A DNA stretch of 64,000 bases from Candidatus Poribacteria bacterium (GTDB taxonomy: Bacteria; Poribacteria; WGA-4E; WGA-3G). Under the pieces are notes generated by a model that worked only from the letters and a program-made list of their open reading frames with translations, had not been told where the DNA came from and made no database searches. The stretch is taken from contig JAPPFM010000053.1 in NCBI GenBank assembly GCA_028821605.1, forward strand, positions 1 to 64,000. The letters run 5' to 3'. The stretch's first letter is position 1. Every line of letters starts with the position of its first letter. Of this stretch, positions 33,916 through 43,065 are shown in pieces. Made by a program: the position numbers and the translations under genes.

Positions 33916-35925
33916 TTACCCTGTTTTTACCTGTGCCGCTACCTCTTCATCAGGCAACCTCTCTTTTTCGACAAGTAGGTGCTGGCTTGCACCGATATTT
34001 CCGTAAACCTCAGCAATCCATTCCGTATCGAATGCATCACCGGTATTATGGATAATCAATGGACGAGGTGCGACGAGTGTCCCAGCTGTCCGAAAATCTC
34101 CCACTCGACGGATACCCGGTATCGGTAAAGTCGCTAAAAAGGCAGTGTCGCTGCTGTTATCAAATTCTGCCGCATCTATAACAATATTTCTGACTTCTGT
34201 AAATCCTGCCGCCAGCAGACTCCATAAACCCGCTTCACCTATCCCGATCAGGTTCACCTCTGATACATCGCCTCTGCCTGTAAAACCGCGCAGCGTCGTT
34301 ACGATGTCTTGCACACGTAAGGCTGCGGTTGTTCGGTTGTAAGTTGTGAAGTAATTGGTATCTTCTGATCTCTCATAGTTACCGTGTTCGCCGGTGCCGA
34401 AGACATCAATGACGAGAACTTTCTGATCAGCACCAAGTAAGGCAGTGATGAGCGATGACGGCTCACCTGTCTCCGGATTAATTAACTTTTCCTTACCTTC
34501 CGGATGAACAATGAGTGTTACCGGATCGTGTCCTACCTGCGGTTCCGGACTGAATAGAACAGCAGGGATAGCGTCACCAACGCCGTTCCTACCGATGACG
34601 AGATGTTTCGCAGACAAATTCGTGTGGTAGGTCGTCGGAAATGCCCCTTCCGGTTCAGCAAGCGTTACATCTGTGCTTTTTGGAACATGTAACCCAAGCG
34701 AATATTGCAACCCATTGCCCATTTCTTGGTTAAATGTCTGGAGTTCCGTTTCGTTCGTCGGTTTCCGTTTTTCGATCTCTTGTTGAGAACGGTTGATCCA
34801 AGCGGGTAGAAACTCTTCCTGTTTCATCGCATGCCCTGGCATCTCGCGTTCCGAGAAGACTAACAGATCCTCGTCTGGCTCAACCTGAAATTCAACCTCT
34901 TTAAACGCCGAAGCATCTTCTGCTCCCAAAAACCATTTTGCGAACCAAGCATAGACTGCCTCGCGGCTTTCTTTGTTGTAGTTGTGCTCAGCGTCTACTT
35001 GCACCTGATGCACCCTGTCTTCTGCATCAAAGTGGGCATAGATGCTTCGGATAGCAGGATATTCAACCGTTGGTGTCTTCACCGTCCAATCGCCTGTCGC
35101 AGAAACGAGTAGGAGCGGGCGTGGTGCCATCAACGCGCCAATTTCAATATTGCTTGCCTCTAAACGGAGGTTTGGGGCGTTCTCACAGATACAGCCGCCT
35201 TGCATCGTCGCAGAGATCATATTGACCGGTGCTGAAACCTTAATGCGTTCATCAACCGCAGTCAATATAAAGGTTTGCGTTCCGCCGCCCGATGCTCCCG
35301 TACATCCGATGCGTTCGTTGTCCACATCCGGTAGGCTCTCTAAAAAGTCGATGGAACTGATACTGTTCTGAAGTTGGAGCCCCATTGCACTGAGTCCCCA
35401 TAGTCCTTCGTGTACACCACCATAGCCGTGTTCTATCTGTTTACCGCTGTCGTTGTAACCGAGCATATCGTAAGCAAAAATGACGTAACCTTGCTTGGCG
35501 AAGTTGATACAGCGACCGGGGATTGAACCGCGTTCGATATTTTCAAGTCTCCCGCGTCCCCAATGCCCATGTGGACTCACGATCCCGGGGAACGGACCTT
35601 GTTTCCCTAACGGATGGTATAAGTTTCCAGTTGTGAAAAAACCGGGCAACGGCTCAAAATAGACCTTTTCGACGCTGTAATCTTCCCGCTCGATTCTTCC
35701 GAAGATTTCGGCGTTCAGTGGTGTTGGTTCGTGGGTCGGCACTAAACCGTTGGCAACACGAATCTGTTGACGTAATGCTGCAGCTTTTTCCGTCCATTCC
35801 GCTTGGGTATAACCCGGAAAAGTATAGGGGGTGTTAAGGTCGCGTGGCGTGCCACCGCGCGCGTCGCTAACGCTTTGTGAAGCATCAGTAAAGACGTGGG
35901 CGAGTTCGTGATGTTGTTCAGCCAT
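33916..35925 (-). CDS. Acetyl-xylan-esterase/dienelactone-hydrolase-like protein with a second, degenerate hydrolase domain
   Basis: 669 residues. The first half is an alpha/beta hydrolase: PGIVSPHGHWGRGR oxyanion region, nucleophile elbow GCTGASGGG (Ser212), an acid in SATGDWTVKTP and the His in DAEHNYN, a complete triad. The second half looks like another hydrolase core (VLVIDVFGTGEHGNYERS, VAPRPLIIHNTGDAFD) but its elbow reads GIGEAG, with no Ser. No signal peptide is visible. It probably deacetylates or cleaves esters of polysaccharides or xenobiotics. Confidence 0.82.
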   Translation of the reverse strand: MAEQHHELAHVFTDASQSVSDARGGTPRDLNTPYTFPGYTQAEWTEKAAALRQQIRVANGLVPTHEPTPLNAEIFGRIEREDYSVEKVYFEPLPGFFTTGNLYHPLGKQGPFPGIVSPHGHWGRGRLENIERGSIPGRCINFAKQGYVIFAYDMLGYNDSGKQIEHGYGGVHEGLWGLSAMGLQLQNSISSIDFLESLPDVDNERIGCTGASGGGTQTFILTAVDERIKVSAPVNMISATMQGGCICENAPNLRLEASNIEIGALMAPRPLLLVSATGDWTVKTPTVEYPAIRSIYAHFDAEDRVHQVQVDAEHNYNKESREAVYAWFAKWFLGAEDASAFKEVEFQVEPDEDLLVFSEREMPGHAMKQEEFLPAWINRSQQEIEKRKPTNETELQTFNQEMGNGLQYSLGLHVPKSTDVTLAEPEGAFPTTYHTNLSAKHLVIGRNGVGDAIPAVLFSPEPQVGHDPVTLIVHPEGKEKLINPETGEPSSLITALLGADQKVLVIDVFGTGEHGNYERSEDTNYFTTYNRTTAALRVQDIVTTLRGFTGRGDVSEVNLIGIGEAGLWSLLAAGFTEVRNIVIDAAEFDNSSDTAFLATLPIPGIRRVGDFRTAGTLVAPRPLIIHNTGDAFDTEWIAEVYGNIGASQHLLVEKERLPDEEVAAQVKTG

Positions 35926-36381
35926 TGTTTATTCCTCCGTTATCAATCTACTGTCAGAATCCGGCGCTTTGGCGAGGGAAGTATGTCAACTATCTGAAGC
36001 GAGTTCCCCATCCACTAACTTCGTCTCTATATTATTGAGACTTTCCGCTATATTGGCAAATACATTAATCTCTTCCACTATGAAGTAGGCAACAATCGGA
36101 CTGCTCCAGAGAGAACAGAGATTACAGACGCTATCACACCTAAGATAAGATTCGCGGTTTCTCCAATGCTTACCTGGTCCGTAAATTATTAAGTCGTCTT
36201 CAGTATAGCAAGGCGCGGAGGCTTTGTCAAATTAAAGTGGTAGGTGGATTTTCTGTTTTTTATCTTGTCTTCGGTTTCGTTGATGAAGAATAAAAAAATA
36301 ATTCCGAAATGCGATAAGTAAAATCTGTAAATCTTGATTCAGAGGGTTAACATCGCACCTTATCGAGAGAATGTCCCGCTC

Positions 36382-36409
36382 TTGACAAAAACTGCTATAT
36401 GTTTATAAT
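36382..36409 (+). promoter_or_regulatory. Promoter of the sulfatase gene
   Basis: TTGACA (36382-36387), a 16-base spacer and a perfect TATAAT (36404-36409). It overlaps a possible upstream start at 36399, which helps rule that start out. The rest of the gap 35926-36446 shows no gene. Confidence 0.7.
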
Positions 36410-36446
36410 GAAAAGAAATCCGCTCAAATGTCAGAAAGGAGTTAAG

Positions 36447-37904
36447 ATGCACACGCCAGGTACCAATCTGCTTTATATTCATTCTGATCAGCACAACCCT
36501 TATGTAACCGGTTGTTATGGCGATCAGTTGGTCCAGACCCCTCATCTCGATAATCTCGCTGCCGAAGGCATTGTGTTTGAAAACGTCTATTGTCCGTCTC
36601 CTATCTGTGTACCGTCTCGGATGTCAATGTTGAGCGGACGCTACCCTTACGAGAACGCTGTGTGGACCAACAGCCATGTGCTTGATTCCGGGATTCCCAC
36701 TTTTGCACATGCGATGGGGGCAGCAGGGTATCAACCTATGCTTATCGGACGGATGCACGCACTGGGACCGGATCAGCTGCACGGGTATACTGACCGCCTC
36801 GTTGGGGACCACGGACCGAATTATCACGGTGGACGAGGGGTTGACCACGGCGAACTGTCTGGCACAGCGGGACCGGCGCGTGTCAGCCTTGAAAAATCTG
36901 GGGCGGGTCAGAGTGCGTATCAGGTTCACGATGAAGACGTGACTGCTGCAACAGTGGATTATCTCAATCGGCTCGGTGTTCAGAAACGGGCGGGACTTTT
37001 AGATACACCCTTTTCAATCTCCGTTGGGTTTATGTTGCCGCATCAACCTTTCGTTGCGAGGCAGGAGGATTATCAACTTTATGACGGGCGGATGACGATG
37101 CCTCAAAATCCTGAACCCTTTTCAGAAGCGTTGCATCCCTACTTCCAGTGGTGGCGTGAGAAGTGTGGGATTATTGAGGTTTCCGATGCGGAGATTATCC
37201 GCGCACGCACGGCGTATTGGGCGTTGGTAACTCGGATGGACGTGATGATTGGGCAGATTTTGGGGGCACTCCGAGAAAACGGGTTGGATGAGAACACCCT
37301 CATCCTCTATAGCTCGGATCACGGCGAGCAGGTCGGTGAGCATGGGCTTTGGTGGAAACAGACATTTTATGAGCATTCGGTGAAGGTCCCCGCGATTTTG
37401 TCGTGGCGCGGCACTTTACCGGAAGGCGTGCGATGCGATCGCGTTGTCAGTTCATTGGATTTGAATGCGACGATGCTCGATGCCCTTGGGGCACTTTCTT
37501 TACCGCATTCTCGTGGACGAAGCACTTTACCGCTTCTCCGTGGTGAGGATACAGATTGGGAGGACATCGCCTTCTCTGAATACTGTACCGATGACGGCTG
37601 CTACCATCGGATGGTTCGAGACAGAGATTGGAAACTTAATTATTATCACGGGCAACCGCCGCAGCTCTTCAACGTTAAAGAAGATCCGAACGAGTTACAT
37701 GACCGCGTAGATGATCCAGTGTGCCGAAACATCTTGGCACAATTGACAGAGAAGGTTTTGGACGGTTGGGACCCAGATTGGGTCGCAGCGCAAATAAAAG
37801 CAAAGCGCGCGGACACACAAATTCTCGGTCGTTGGGGACGAAATACACAACCAGCAGATCAATACCGTTGGAGTCTGCTATCAGAAATGGATTATCTGGA
37901 TTGA
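36447..37904 (+). CDS. Type I sulfatase
   Basis: The ATG at 36447 is set by AAAGGAG at 36435-36441 and by the promoter position. 485 residues, cytosolic by sequence (no signal peptide). The formylglycine motif is C54-V-P-S-R, within SPICVPSRMSMLSGRYP. Metal ligands appear in YIHSDQHNPYVTGCYGD and LILYSSDHGEQVGEHGLWWK. It hydrolyses sulfate esters, possibly of algal or sponge glycans, after Cys conversion by a formylglycine-generating enzyme not in the window. The dioxygenase gene at 37941 follows at 36 bases and is likely cotranscribed. Confidence 0.92.
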   Translation: MHTPGTNLLYIHSDQHNPYVTGCYGDQLVQTPHLDNLAAEGIVFENVYCPSPICVPSRMSMLSGRYPYENAVWTNSHVLDSGIPTFAHAMGAAGYQPMLIGRMHALGPDQLHGYTDRLVGDHGPNYHGGRGVDHGELSGTAGPARVSLEKSGAGQSAYQVHDEDVTAATVDYLNRLGVQKRAGLLDTPFSISVGFMLPHQPFVARQEDYQLYDGRMTMPQNPEPFSEALHPYFQWWREKCGIIEVSDAEIIRARTAYWALVTRMDVMIGQILGALRENGLDENTLILYSSDHGEQVGEHGLWWKQTFYEHSVKVPAILSWRGTLPEGVRCDRVVSSLDLNATMLDALGALSLPHSRGRSTLPLLRGEDTDWEDIAFSEYCTDDGCYHRMVRDRDWKLNYYHGQPPQLFNVKEDPNELHDRVDDPVCRNILAQLTEKVLDGWDPDWVAAQIKAKRADTQILGRWGRNTQPADQYRWSLLSEMDYLD

Positions 37905-37940
37905 GTTAAGAATAAGATAACCTTTAAGAGGAGAGACAAC

Positions 37941-38804
37941 ATGGCAAACAGTCCAATACTCAAAGGTGAGCCTTTTAGCGAAGAGAAAACGAAACAGATT
38001 GCTGAACAATTCTTCCGTGATGGATTCGTACATATTCCGGGGGTGCTGACCGATGGAGAGGTCGCCGCACTACGGGATAAGTCTGACGAATTTTTCGCGG
38101 ATCCGGAACTTATGGAAATAACGAATCCAGAATTGGCGGATGTCAGGTATATCCAAATGGGGGCGCATGCTGAATCCAAGGAAACGCTACCCTTCATTTT
38201 ACGGAACACGATTGAACTCGACCCAATCTTCCGGGATATGCTCCTCCGTGAACCAATTCTAAGTTTGGCAGAGGCGATCGTCGGTGAGAACTGCAAGTTT
38301 TGTGGACAAAACGTGCTTCGGAATCTCCCCGGTCTCTCGATCGACACGTGGCATGTTGACGGTTCAGTACACTTCCCTGTTACCGAAGAGATGCCGCGCC
38401 ACGATCCGCGCCTACGGATGCCTGTGATGTGGTTCACTGTCCAGATGGCGTTGAACGATATCGATACAATCGAGGAGGGACCGACGCAATACGTGCGCGG
38501 CAGCCATTACTCTGGCAGACATCCGAACAATCAGGAGAACCCAGAATTTGAAGGGAATAAACCTGTCTCTATTTTCTGCAAGGCGGGCGACATCTACCTA
38601 CAGGACCCACAGTGTTGGCACCGCGGCGCACCAAACCTTTCCAATAAGACCCGTTACATTATACAATCGCAGTACGCAGCGTACTGGGCATATTGGCGAT
38701 TCAGTCTTTGCAACGGTGTACCTGTGCCTGAAGAGGTGCTGCAAAATGCGGATGATCGGTTAATAAATCTCTTAGGACGACCGCGTGTGAGTGCCTTGAA
38801 TTAG
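37941..38804 (+). CDS. Phytanoyl-CoA dioxygenase (PhyH) family protein
   Basis: 287 residues; a non-haem Fe(II)/2-oxoglutarate oxygenase. The iron-binding H-x-D is in DTWHVDGSVHFP, the distal His in CWHRGAPNLSNKTRY with the 2-oxoglutarate-binding Arg. FFRDGFVHIPGVLTDGEVAALRD opens the domain. AGGAG precedes the ATG. Paired with a sulfatase gene, as at the 58-60 kb locus; the substrate is probably a small molecule or lipid, not necessarily phytanoyl-CoA. Confidence 0.9.
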   Translation: MANSPILKGEPFSEEKTKQIAEQFFRDGFVHIPGVLTDGEVAALRDKSDEFFADPELMEITNPELADVRYIQMGAHAESKETLPFILRNTIELDPIFRDMLLREPILSLAEAIVGENCKFCGQNVLRNLPGLSIDTWHVDGSVHFPVTEEMPRHDPRLRMPVMWFTVQMALNDIDTIEEGPTQYVRGSHYSGRHPNNQENPEFEGNKPVSIFCKAGDIYLQDPQCWHRGAPNLSNKTRYIIQSQYAAYWAYWRFSLCNGVPVPEEVLQNADDRLINLLGRPRVSALN

Positions 38805-38972
38805 TTGCCTAAGTAGATGAAAAATCCCACCGCTGTGTGGTTTGCTCCCTTGAACAGAGTCCTTGGAGCGTCCGTGGTTCGCTTGTAAACTTCTTTGTGG
38901 CGTTAGCTGTTTAAGTTGTCAAGTGAAGTGGTTTTCGTTACTCAAACAACCGTCAAAAAGAGGAGCGGACAG

Positions 38973-40931
38973 ATGATACGAGAAAGGATCTTACCTGTTA
39001 TTTGGATCGTTACAACGGTGCTTTTCATCGGTTTCGTACCGCTGATTGGGGCGGATGTGAACGCTGCGTCTAACGAGAACGACTGGGTACCAACCAACGG
39101 TCCCTATGGTGGGCATATTGACACACTCTATGTCACGCCTGAAGGCGTACTTTTCGCAGGAGTGCGGGGCGCAGGAGTCTTCCGTTCAGCTGATCTTGGT
39201 GATTCTTGGATTCCTGTCAATGTTGGATTGCCCTTTGAACCGGGGGAAGGTTATCTCTCTGCCTCAGTCTTTGCACAGAAGGGTGGGACCCTCTACGCTG
39301 GCAGTGTCGGACTCTATGCGTCAACTGACGGTGGGGACACGTGGAACCACGTTCCGACTCTCCAAACGTATATGTCGGTTAGTGGTGTTGTGATTATTGG
39401 GAACCGCATATACATTAGCACGTTGGAGGACGGTGTTTGGTATTCGGATGACGATGGCGATTCGTGGATCCCGATGAACGATGGGTTGGAAAACATGTCA
39501 ATTCGTGAATTCTCAAGAATCGGGACAACCCTTGTCGCTGGTACAGAGAATGGGGCTTTTCGCAAAAAAGCGCATGAGGACTCGTGGACATCTATCAATG
39601 CCGGTTTTGTTGAGCAACCGATGAATATGGAGCCGATCAATAGTGCGCGGGTTGCATCCGGATTGGATCCGGTACCGATGGGACTTTTGCCGTCTGGATT
39701 ACGAGTCGATTCGTTTGCTGCCATGGAAAACATGCTTTACATCGGCATACTTATCGGTGGGGACAGTGGGGAGAGTGGGTTTTTCCGTTCAGATGACGAA
39801 GGGGATACATGGACGCGCATCACTACTGAAGAAATGACGCATACTGTTGAGGCATTGGCATCATTTGGAACAACACTCTACGCGAGTACGTTTGGTGGTG
39901 GGGTTTTCTGCTCGGAAGATAGCGGTGATTCTTGGACAACAGTCAATGATGGCTTAACAGATCAAACAGTTTCCGCATTGCTGGCAGTGAGTGAGGACAC
40001 TGTCTTCGTTGGGACGTTGGATGGTGGTGTCTTTCGCACAACGGATGGTGGTAATTCTTGGGTGGAAGCCAATACAGGATTGATGGGTACATCCGTCAGT
40101 GAATTAGAGGTTGTTGGAGATAGGATTTACGCAGGCATAGGGCATAGGCTTGTCTACTCAATTGACGGTGGAGAATCGTGGCAGCCTGTCCAAATTCCGC
40201 CGCCACCGATTTCATATCATTTTTCGGCTTTATCTGAGGTCGGTGGAAAACTTTATGTCGCAGCTACCAGATTTGCCCCTGGCGATGTAGTGGGTGGGAT
40301 TTTCCAAGTGGATGAAGTGCGCAACTCGTTGATTGAAGTTAGCACCGATAGGGAGTTGTACGCGATCGAATGCATGGAAATCGTAGGTTTAACCTTTTAT
40401 GTCGGCACCCAGGGCAGCGGCGTTTTCCGTTGGACACCGGGGTTGGATTCGTGGGAAAGTCTCGGTTTGGAAGGGCACTTCATCACGGCGTTATCGGTAA
40501 ATGGGAAGAAGATCCATGCTGGAACTCCGCGGGGCGAGATTTTTCGTTTGGAAAAGACAGGAAAATCTTGGAAGTCTATCAGTTCAGATATGTCGGATAG
40601 TTTCATATCAGATTTAAAATGGGTTGGATCGACACTCTACGCAGCAACTTGGGGTAAAGGAATTTTCCGTTCCACCAACGACGGTAATTCTTGGACTTCA
40701 CTACACTACGGACTGGGTGATTCATCATCGGTTATAACCATGGAAACAGCTGGCACGGAGTCCTACGTAGGCACATATTATAAGGGCGTTTTCCAGTGGA
40801 TAGAGGATAACAAGTGGTGGAAACCCATTGGTTCTCTGCGTCGCCGGGTTGATTCGTTGGCAGTGCTTGATGGTTTTCTCTACGCTGGTACAACCGAAGG
40901 GGGCGTGCTTCGGATTTCAATTAAGGAGTAG
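38973..40931 (+). CDS. Secreted BNR/sortilin-type beta-propeller protein (first of a tandem pair)
   Basis: The ATG at 38973 follows AGAGGAG; the longer frame from 38916 would bury the signal peptide. 652 residues: signal peptide (IWIVTTVLFIGFVPLIGA), then about a dozen repeats of the BNR/Asp-box type (YSDDDGDSWIPMNDG, RTTDGGNSWVEANTG, RSTNDGNSWTSLHYG) with intervening LYAGT strands. These form beta-propellers like those of sialidases and VPS10 proteins. No sialidase catalytic residues are evident, so a binding or structural role at the surface is more likely. Confidence 0.85.
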   Translation: MIRERILPVIWIVTTVLFIGFVPLIGADVNAASNENDWVPTNGPYGGHIDTLYVTPEGVLFAGVRGAGVFRSADLGDSWIPVNVGLPFEPGEGYLSASVFAQKGGTLYAGSVGLYASTDGGDTWNHVPTLQTYMSVSGVVIIGNRIYISTLEDGVWYSDDDGDSWIPMNDGLENMSIREFSRIGTTLVAGTENGAFRKKAHEDSWTSINAGFVEQPMNMEPINSARVASGLDPVPMGLLPSGLRVDSFAAMENMLYIGILIGGDSGESGFFRSDDEGDTWTRITTEEMTHTVEALASFGTTLYASTFGGGVFCSEDSGDSWTTVNDGLTDQTVSALLAVSEDTVFVGTLDGGVFRTTDGGNSWVEANTGLMGTSVSELEVVGDRIYAGIGHRLVYSIDGGESWQPVQIPPPPISYHFSALSEVGGKLYVAATRFAPGDVVGGIFQVDEVRNSLIEVSTDRELYAIECMEIVGLTFYVGTQGSGVFRWTPGLDSWESLGLEGHFITALSVNGKKIHAGTPRGEIFRLEKTGKSWKSISSDMSDSFISDLKWVGSTLYAATWGKGIFRSTNDGNSWTSLHYGLGDSSSVITMETAGTESYVGTYYKGVFQWIEDNKWWKPIGSLRRRVDSLAVLDGFLYAGTTEGGVLRISIKE

Positions 40932-40956
40932 GCTCTTAAGGTAAAGGAAGATATAG

Positions 40957-42936
40957 ATGATACAGTGGAAGAGAGACACATTTTCTGGCCTTTGGATTAT
41001 CACAACGATGCTATTCATGGGTTTAGTGCCGCAACTCAGTGCAGATGATCACACCCAGACTAACGAGAGCGGTTGGGTGCAAACCAATGGTCCCTATGGT
41101 GGAGAGATTCTCGCTCTCCATGCAGCTTCTAAAGACGTGCTTCTCGTTGGAACCGAGGGGGCAGGCATCTTCCGTTCAACAGATCATGGAAATACCTGGG
41201 CACCCGTCAATACTGGATTACCTTTTGAACCCGGAGAGGGTTTTACAGGTGTTACAGCATTCGCGCAAAAGGGCGATATGCTCTATGCTGGTACACGGGA
41301 TGCTTTATACGCCTCAACTGATGGTGGGAACACGTGGCACCAAGTTCCAATTTTTGGAAAAGGGTTTGTGTCAGTCAGTGATATTATGTTCATAGGGGCA
41401 CGCGTATACGTTGGTACCTTAAACAGCGGTGTTTGGTATTCAGATGATGGCGGTGAATCGTGGCAGCCGGTGATGGTCACTATTGGCGATCGCATGTACA
41501 CTGGCTCCTTCACCTTGAATGGGTGGGTTTTGTATTCAGATGACGGTGATTCATGGTGGCGGGTGCCGCCGCACAATCGGTTGGGTGCTATGTGGGTTCT
41601 TGAACTTGCGAGTATAGGAACAACCCTTGTCGCTGCGACCCAAAATAAGGTTTTCCGTCAAAGGACGGATGAGGACGCATTGACCGCTATCAATGATGAT
41701 TTTGTTGAGCAACGGATTAACGCGTTTGCTGCTATGGACGACCTATTCTACGCAGGTGGGGACATGGGTGAAGAAGGGAATGGGGTTTTTCGCTCCGATG
41801 ACGAGGGAAATTCATGGACACACATCGCTACAGAAGAAATGACACATACCGTTGAAGCCATGGCAGTCTACGGAGCAACGTTATATGCTGGCACCTCTGG
41901 CGACGGTGTTTTCCGTTCAGATGATAAAGGTGATTCTTGGACAACTGTCAACGACGGATTAACGCATCGGAATGTTTCTACACTGTTAGCAGTCGATGAA
42001 GATACTGTCTTCGCCGGCACCTCTGGCGGTGGTGTTTTTCGTACGACAGATGGCGGTAATTCTTGGATGGAAATCAATACCGGACTAACAAATACAACAA
42101 TCGGCGAATTGGAAGTTGTTGGGAATAGGCTATACACCAACGTTGGTGGAAAAATTGTTTATACAATTGACCCTGGAGAATCGTGGCAACCTGTAAAGAT
42201 TCCGTCAACGGCAATTAGATACGGATTTCCCACGCTATCCGCTTCGGATGGTGAACTTTACGTTGGTGCTGTTAGATATGCCCCGCGCGACCCAGGTGGA
42301 GAAACCGGTATTTTCAGGGTGGATGTAGAGAACAACACTTTGATCGAGCTTGTTGTTGATAGAAATTGGTTTGGTATTGAATGTATGGAGGCCGTCGGTA
42401 CGACTTTCTATATGGGTACTTTGGATGACGGGGTCATCCAGTGGAAAAAGGGCGCGGATCCATCGATCACCAATCTTGGCTTGGAACATCACTATATCGC
42501 GATGTTGGCCGGAAATGGAGAGAGTATCTGTGCTGGTACTGGGGACGAAGAAATTTATCGTTTTCGAGGGGAACAGTGGGAACCTATTCACCCAACAGGT
42601 ATGACAAATAGCGGGATGTCTGATCTAAAATGGGTTGGGTCAACACTCTACGCGACCTTTTGGAATGGAGGCGTTTTCCGCTCCGTTAACAGTGGTGAGT
42701 CGTGGACACCTATTAATGATGGTTTGGATGAGCCATCCGCTGCGTCAATGGGGACAGATGGTGCTGAGTTGTATATAGGGACCTTTACCGGCGTTTTCCG
42801 ATGGATAGAAACTAAAAAGCAGTGGGAGCCGATCGGTTCGCTACCGCACCAAATTCTGTCGTTGGCAGTGCTTGACGGTTCCCTCTACGCGGGTACTGCC
42901 TATAGCGGGGTGTTTAAGATTCGGATTGCGGAGTAG
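40957..42936 (+). CDS. Secreted BNR-type beta-propeller protein (second of a tandem pair)
   Basis: 659 residues and 25 bases after its paralogue, with the same order of features: signal peptide, WVQTNGPYGGEI opening, repeats such as YSDDGGESWQPV, RSDDEGNSWTHIATEE, RTTDGGNSWMEINTG, and a matching ending (LDGSLYAGTAYSGV). The shared MTHTVEA and LEVVG segments show tandem gene duplication. A distinct insertion around residues 170-195 adds an extra Asp box. Likely one operon and one extracellular function. Confidence 0.85.
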   Translation: MIQWKRDTFSGLWIITTMLFMGLVPQLSADDHTQTNESGWVQTNGPYGGEILALHAASKDVLLVGTEGAGIFRSTDHGNTWAPVNTGLPFEPGEGFTGVTAFAQKGDMLYAGTRDALYASTDGGNTWHQVPIFGKGFVSVSDIMFIGARVYVGTLNSGVWYSDDGGESWQPVMVTIGDRMYTGSFTLNGWVLYSDDGDSWWRVPPHNRLGAMWVLELASIGTTLVAATQNKVFRQRTDEDALTAINDDFVEQRINAFAAMDDLFYAGGDMGEEGNGVFRSDDEGNSWTHIATEEMTHTVEAMAVYGATLYAGTSGDGVFRSDDKGDSWTTVNDGLTHRNVSTLLAVDEDTVFAGTSGGGVFRTTDGGNSWMEINTGLTNTTIGELEVVGNRLYTNVGGKIVYTIDPGESWQPVKIPSTAIRYGFPTLSASDGELYVGAVRYAPRDPGGETGIFRVDVENNTLIELVVDRNWFGIECMEAVGTTFYMGTLDDGVIQWKKGADPSITNLGLEHHYIAMLAGNGESICAGTGDEEIYRFRGEQWEPIHPTGMTNSGMSDLKWVGSTLYATFWNGGVFRSVNSGESWTPINDGLDEPSAASMGTDGAELYIGTFTGVFRWIETKKQWEPIGSLPHQILSLAVLDGSLYAGTAYSGVFKIRIAE

Positions 42937-43065
42937 TCTCTTCTTGTAGGAGCGTCTCTGGTCGTGATGCTGCCTTGTAAGAACAACCGCCCGGTCAGGA
43001 CATCTCGCTAATTGCTCTTTTGCTGACTGCTGAATTACCGACAACTTTTAACAAGGAGAAAGAAC

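Noticed and set aside
36399-36446. Longer start for the sulfatase at 36399
   Set aside because: It overlaps the -10 box of the predicted promoter and lacks a ribosome site; AAAGGAG points to 36447.
37941-38804. Recent duplication of the PhyH gene with the copy at 59594
   Set aside because: The two proteins share only the family motifs, so they are distant paralogues.
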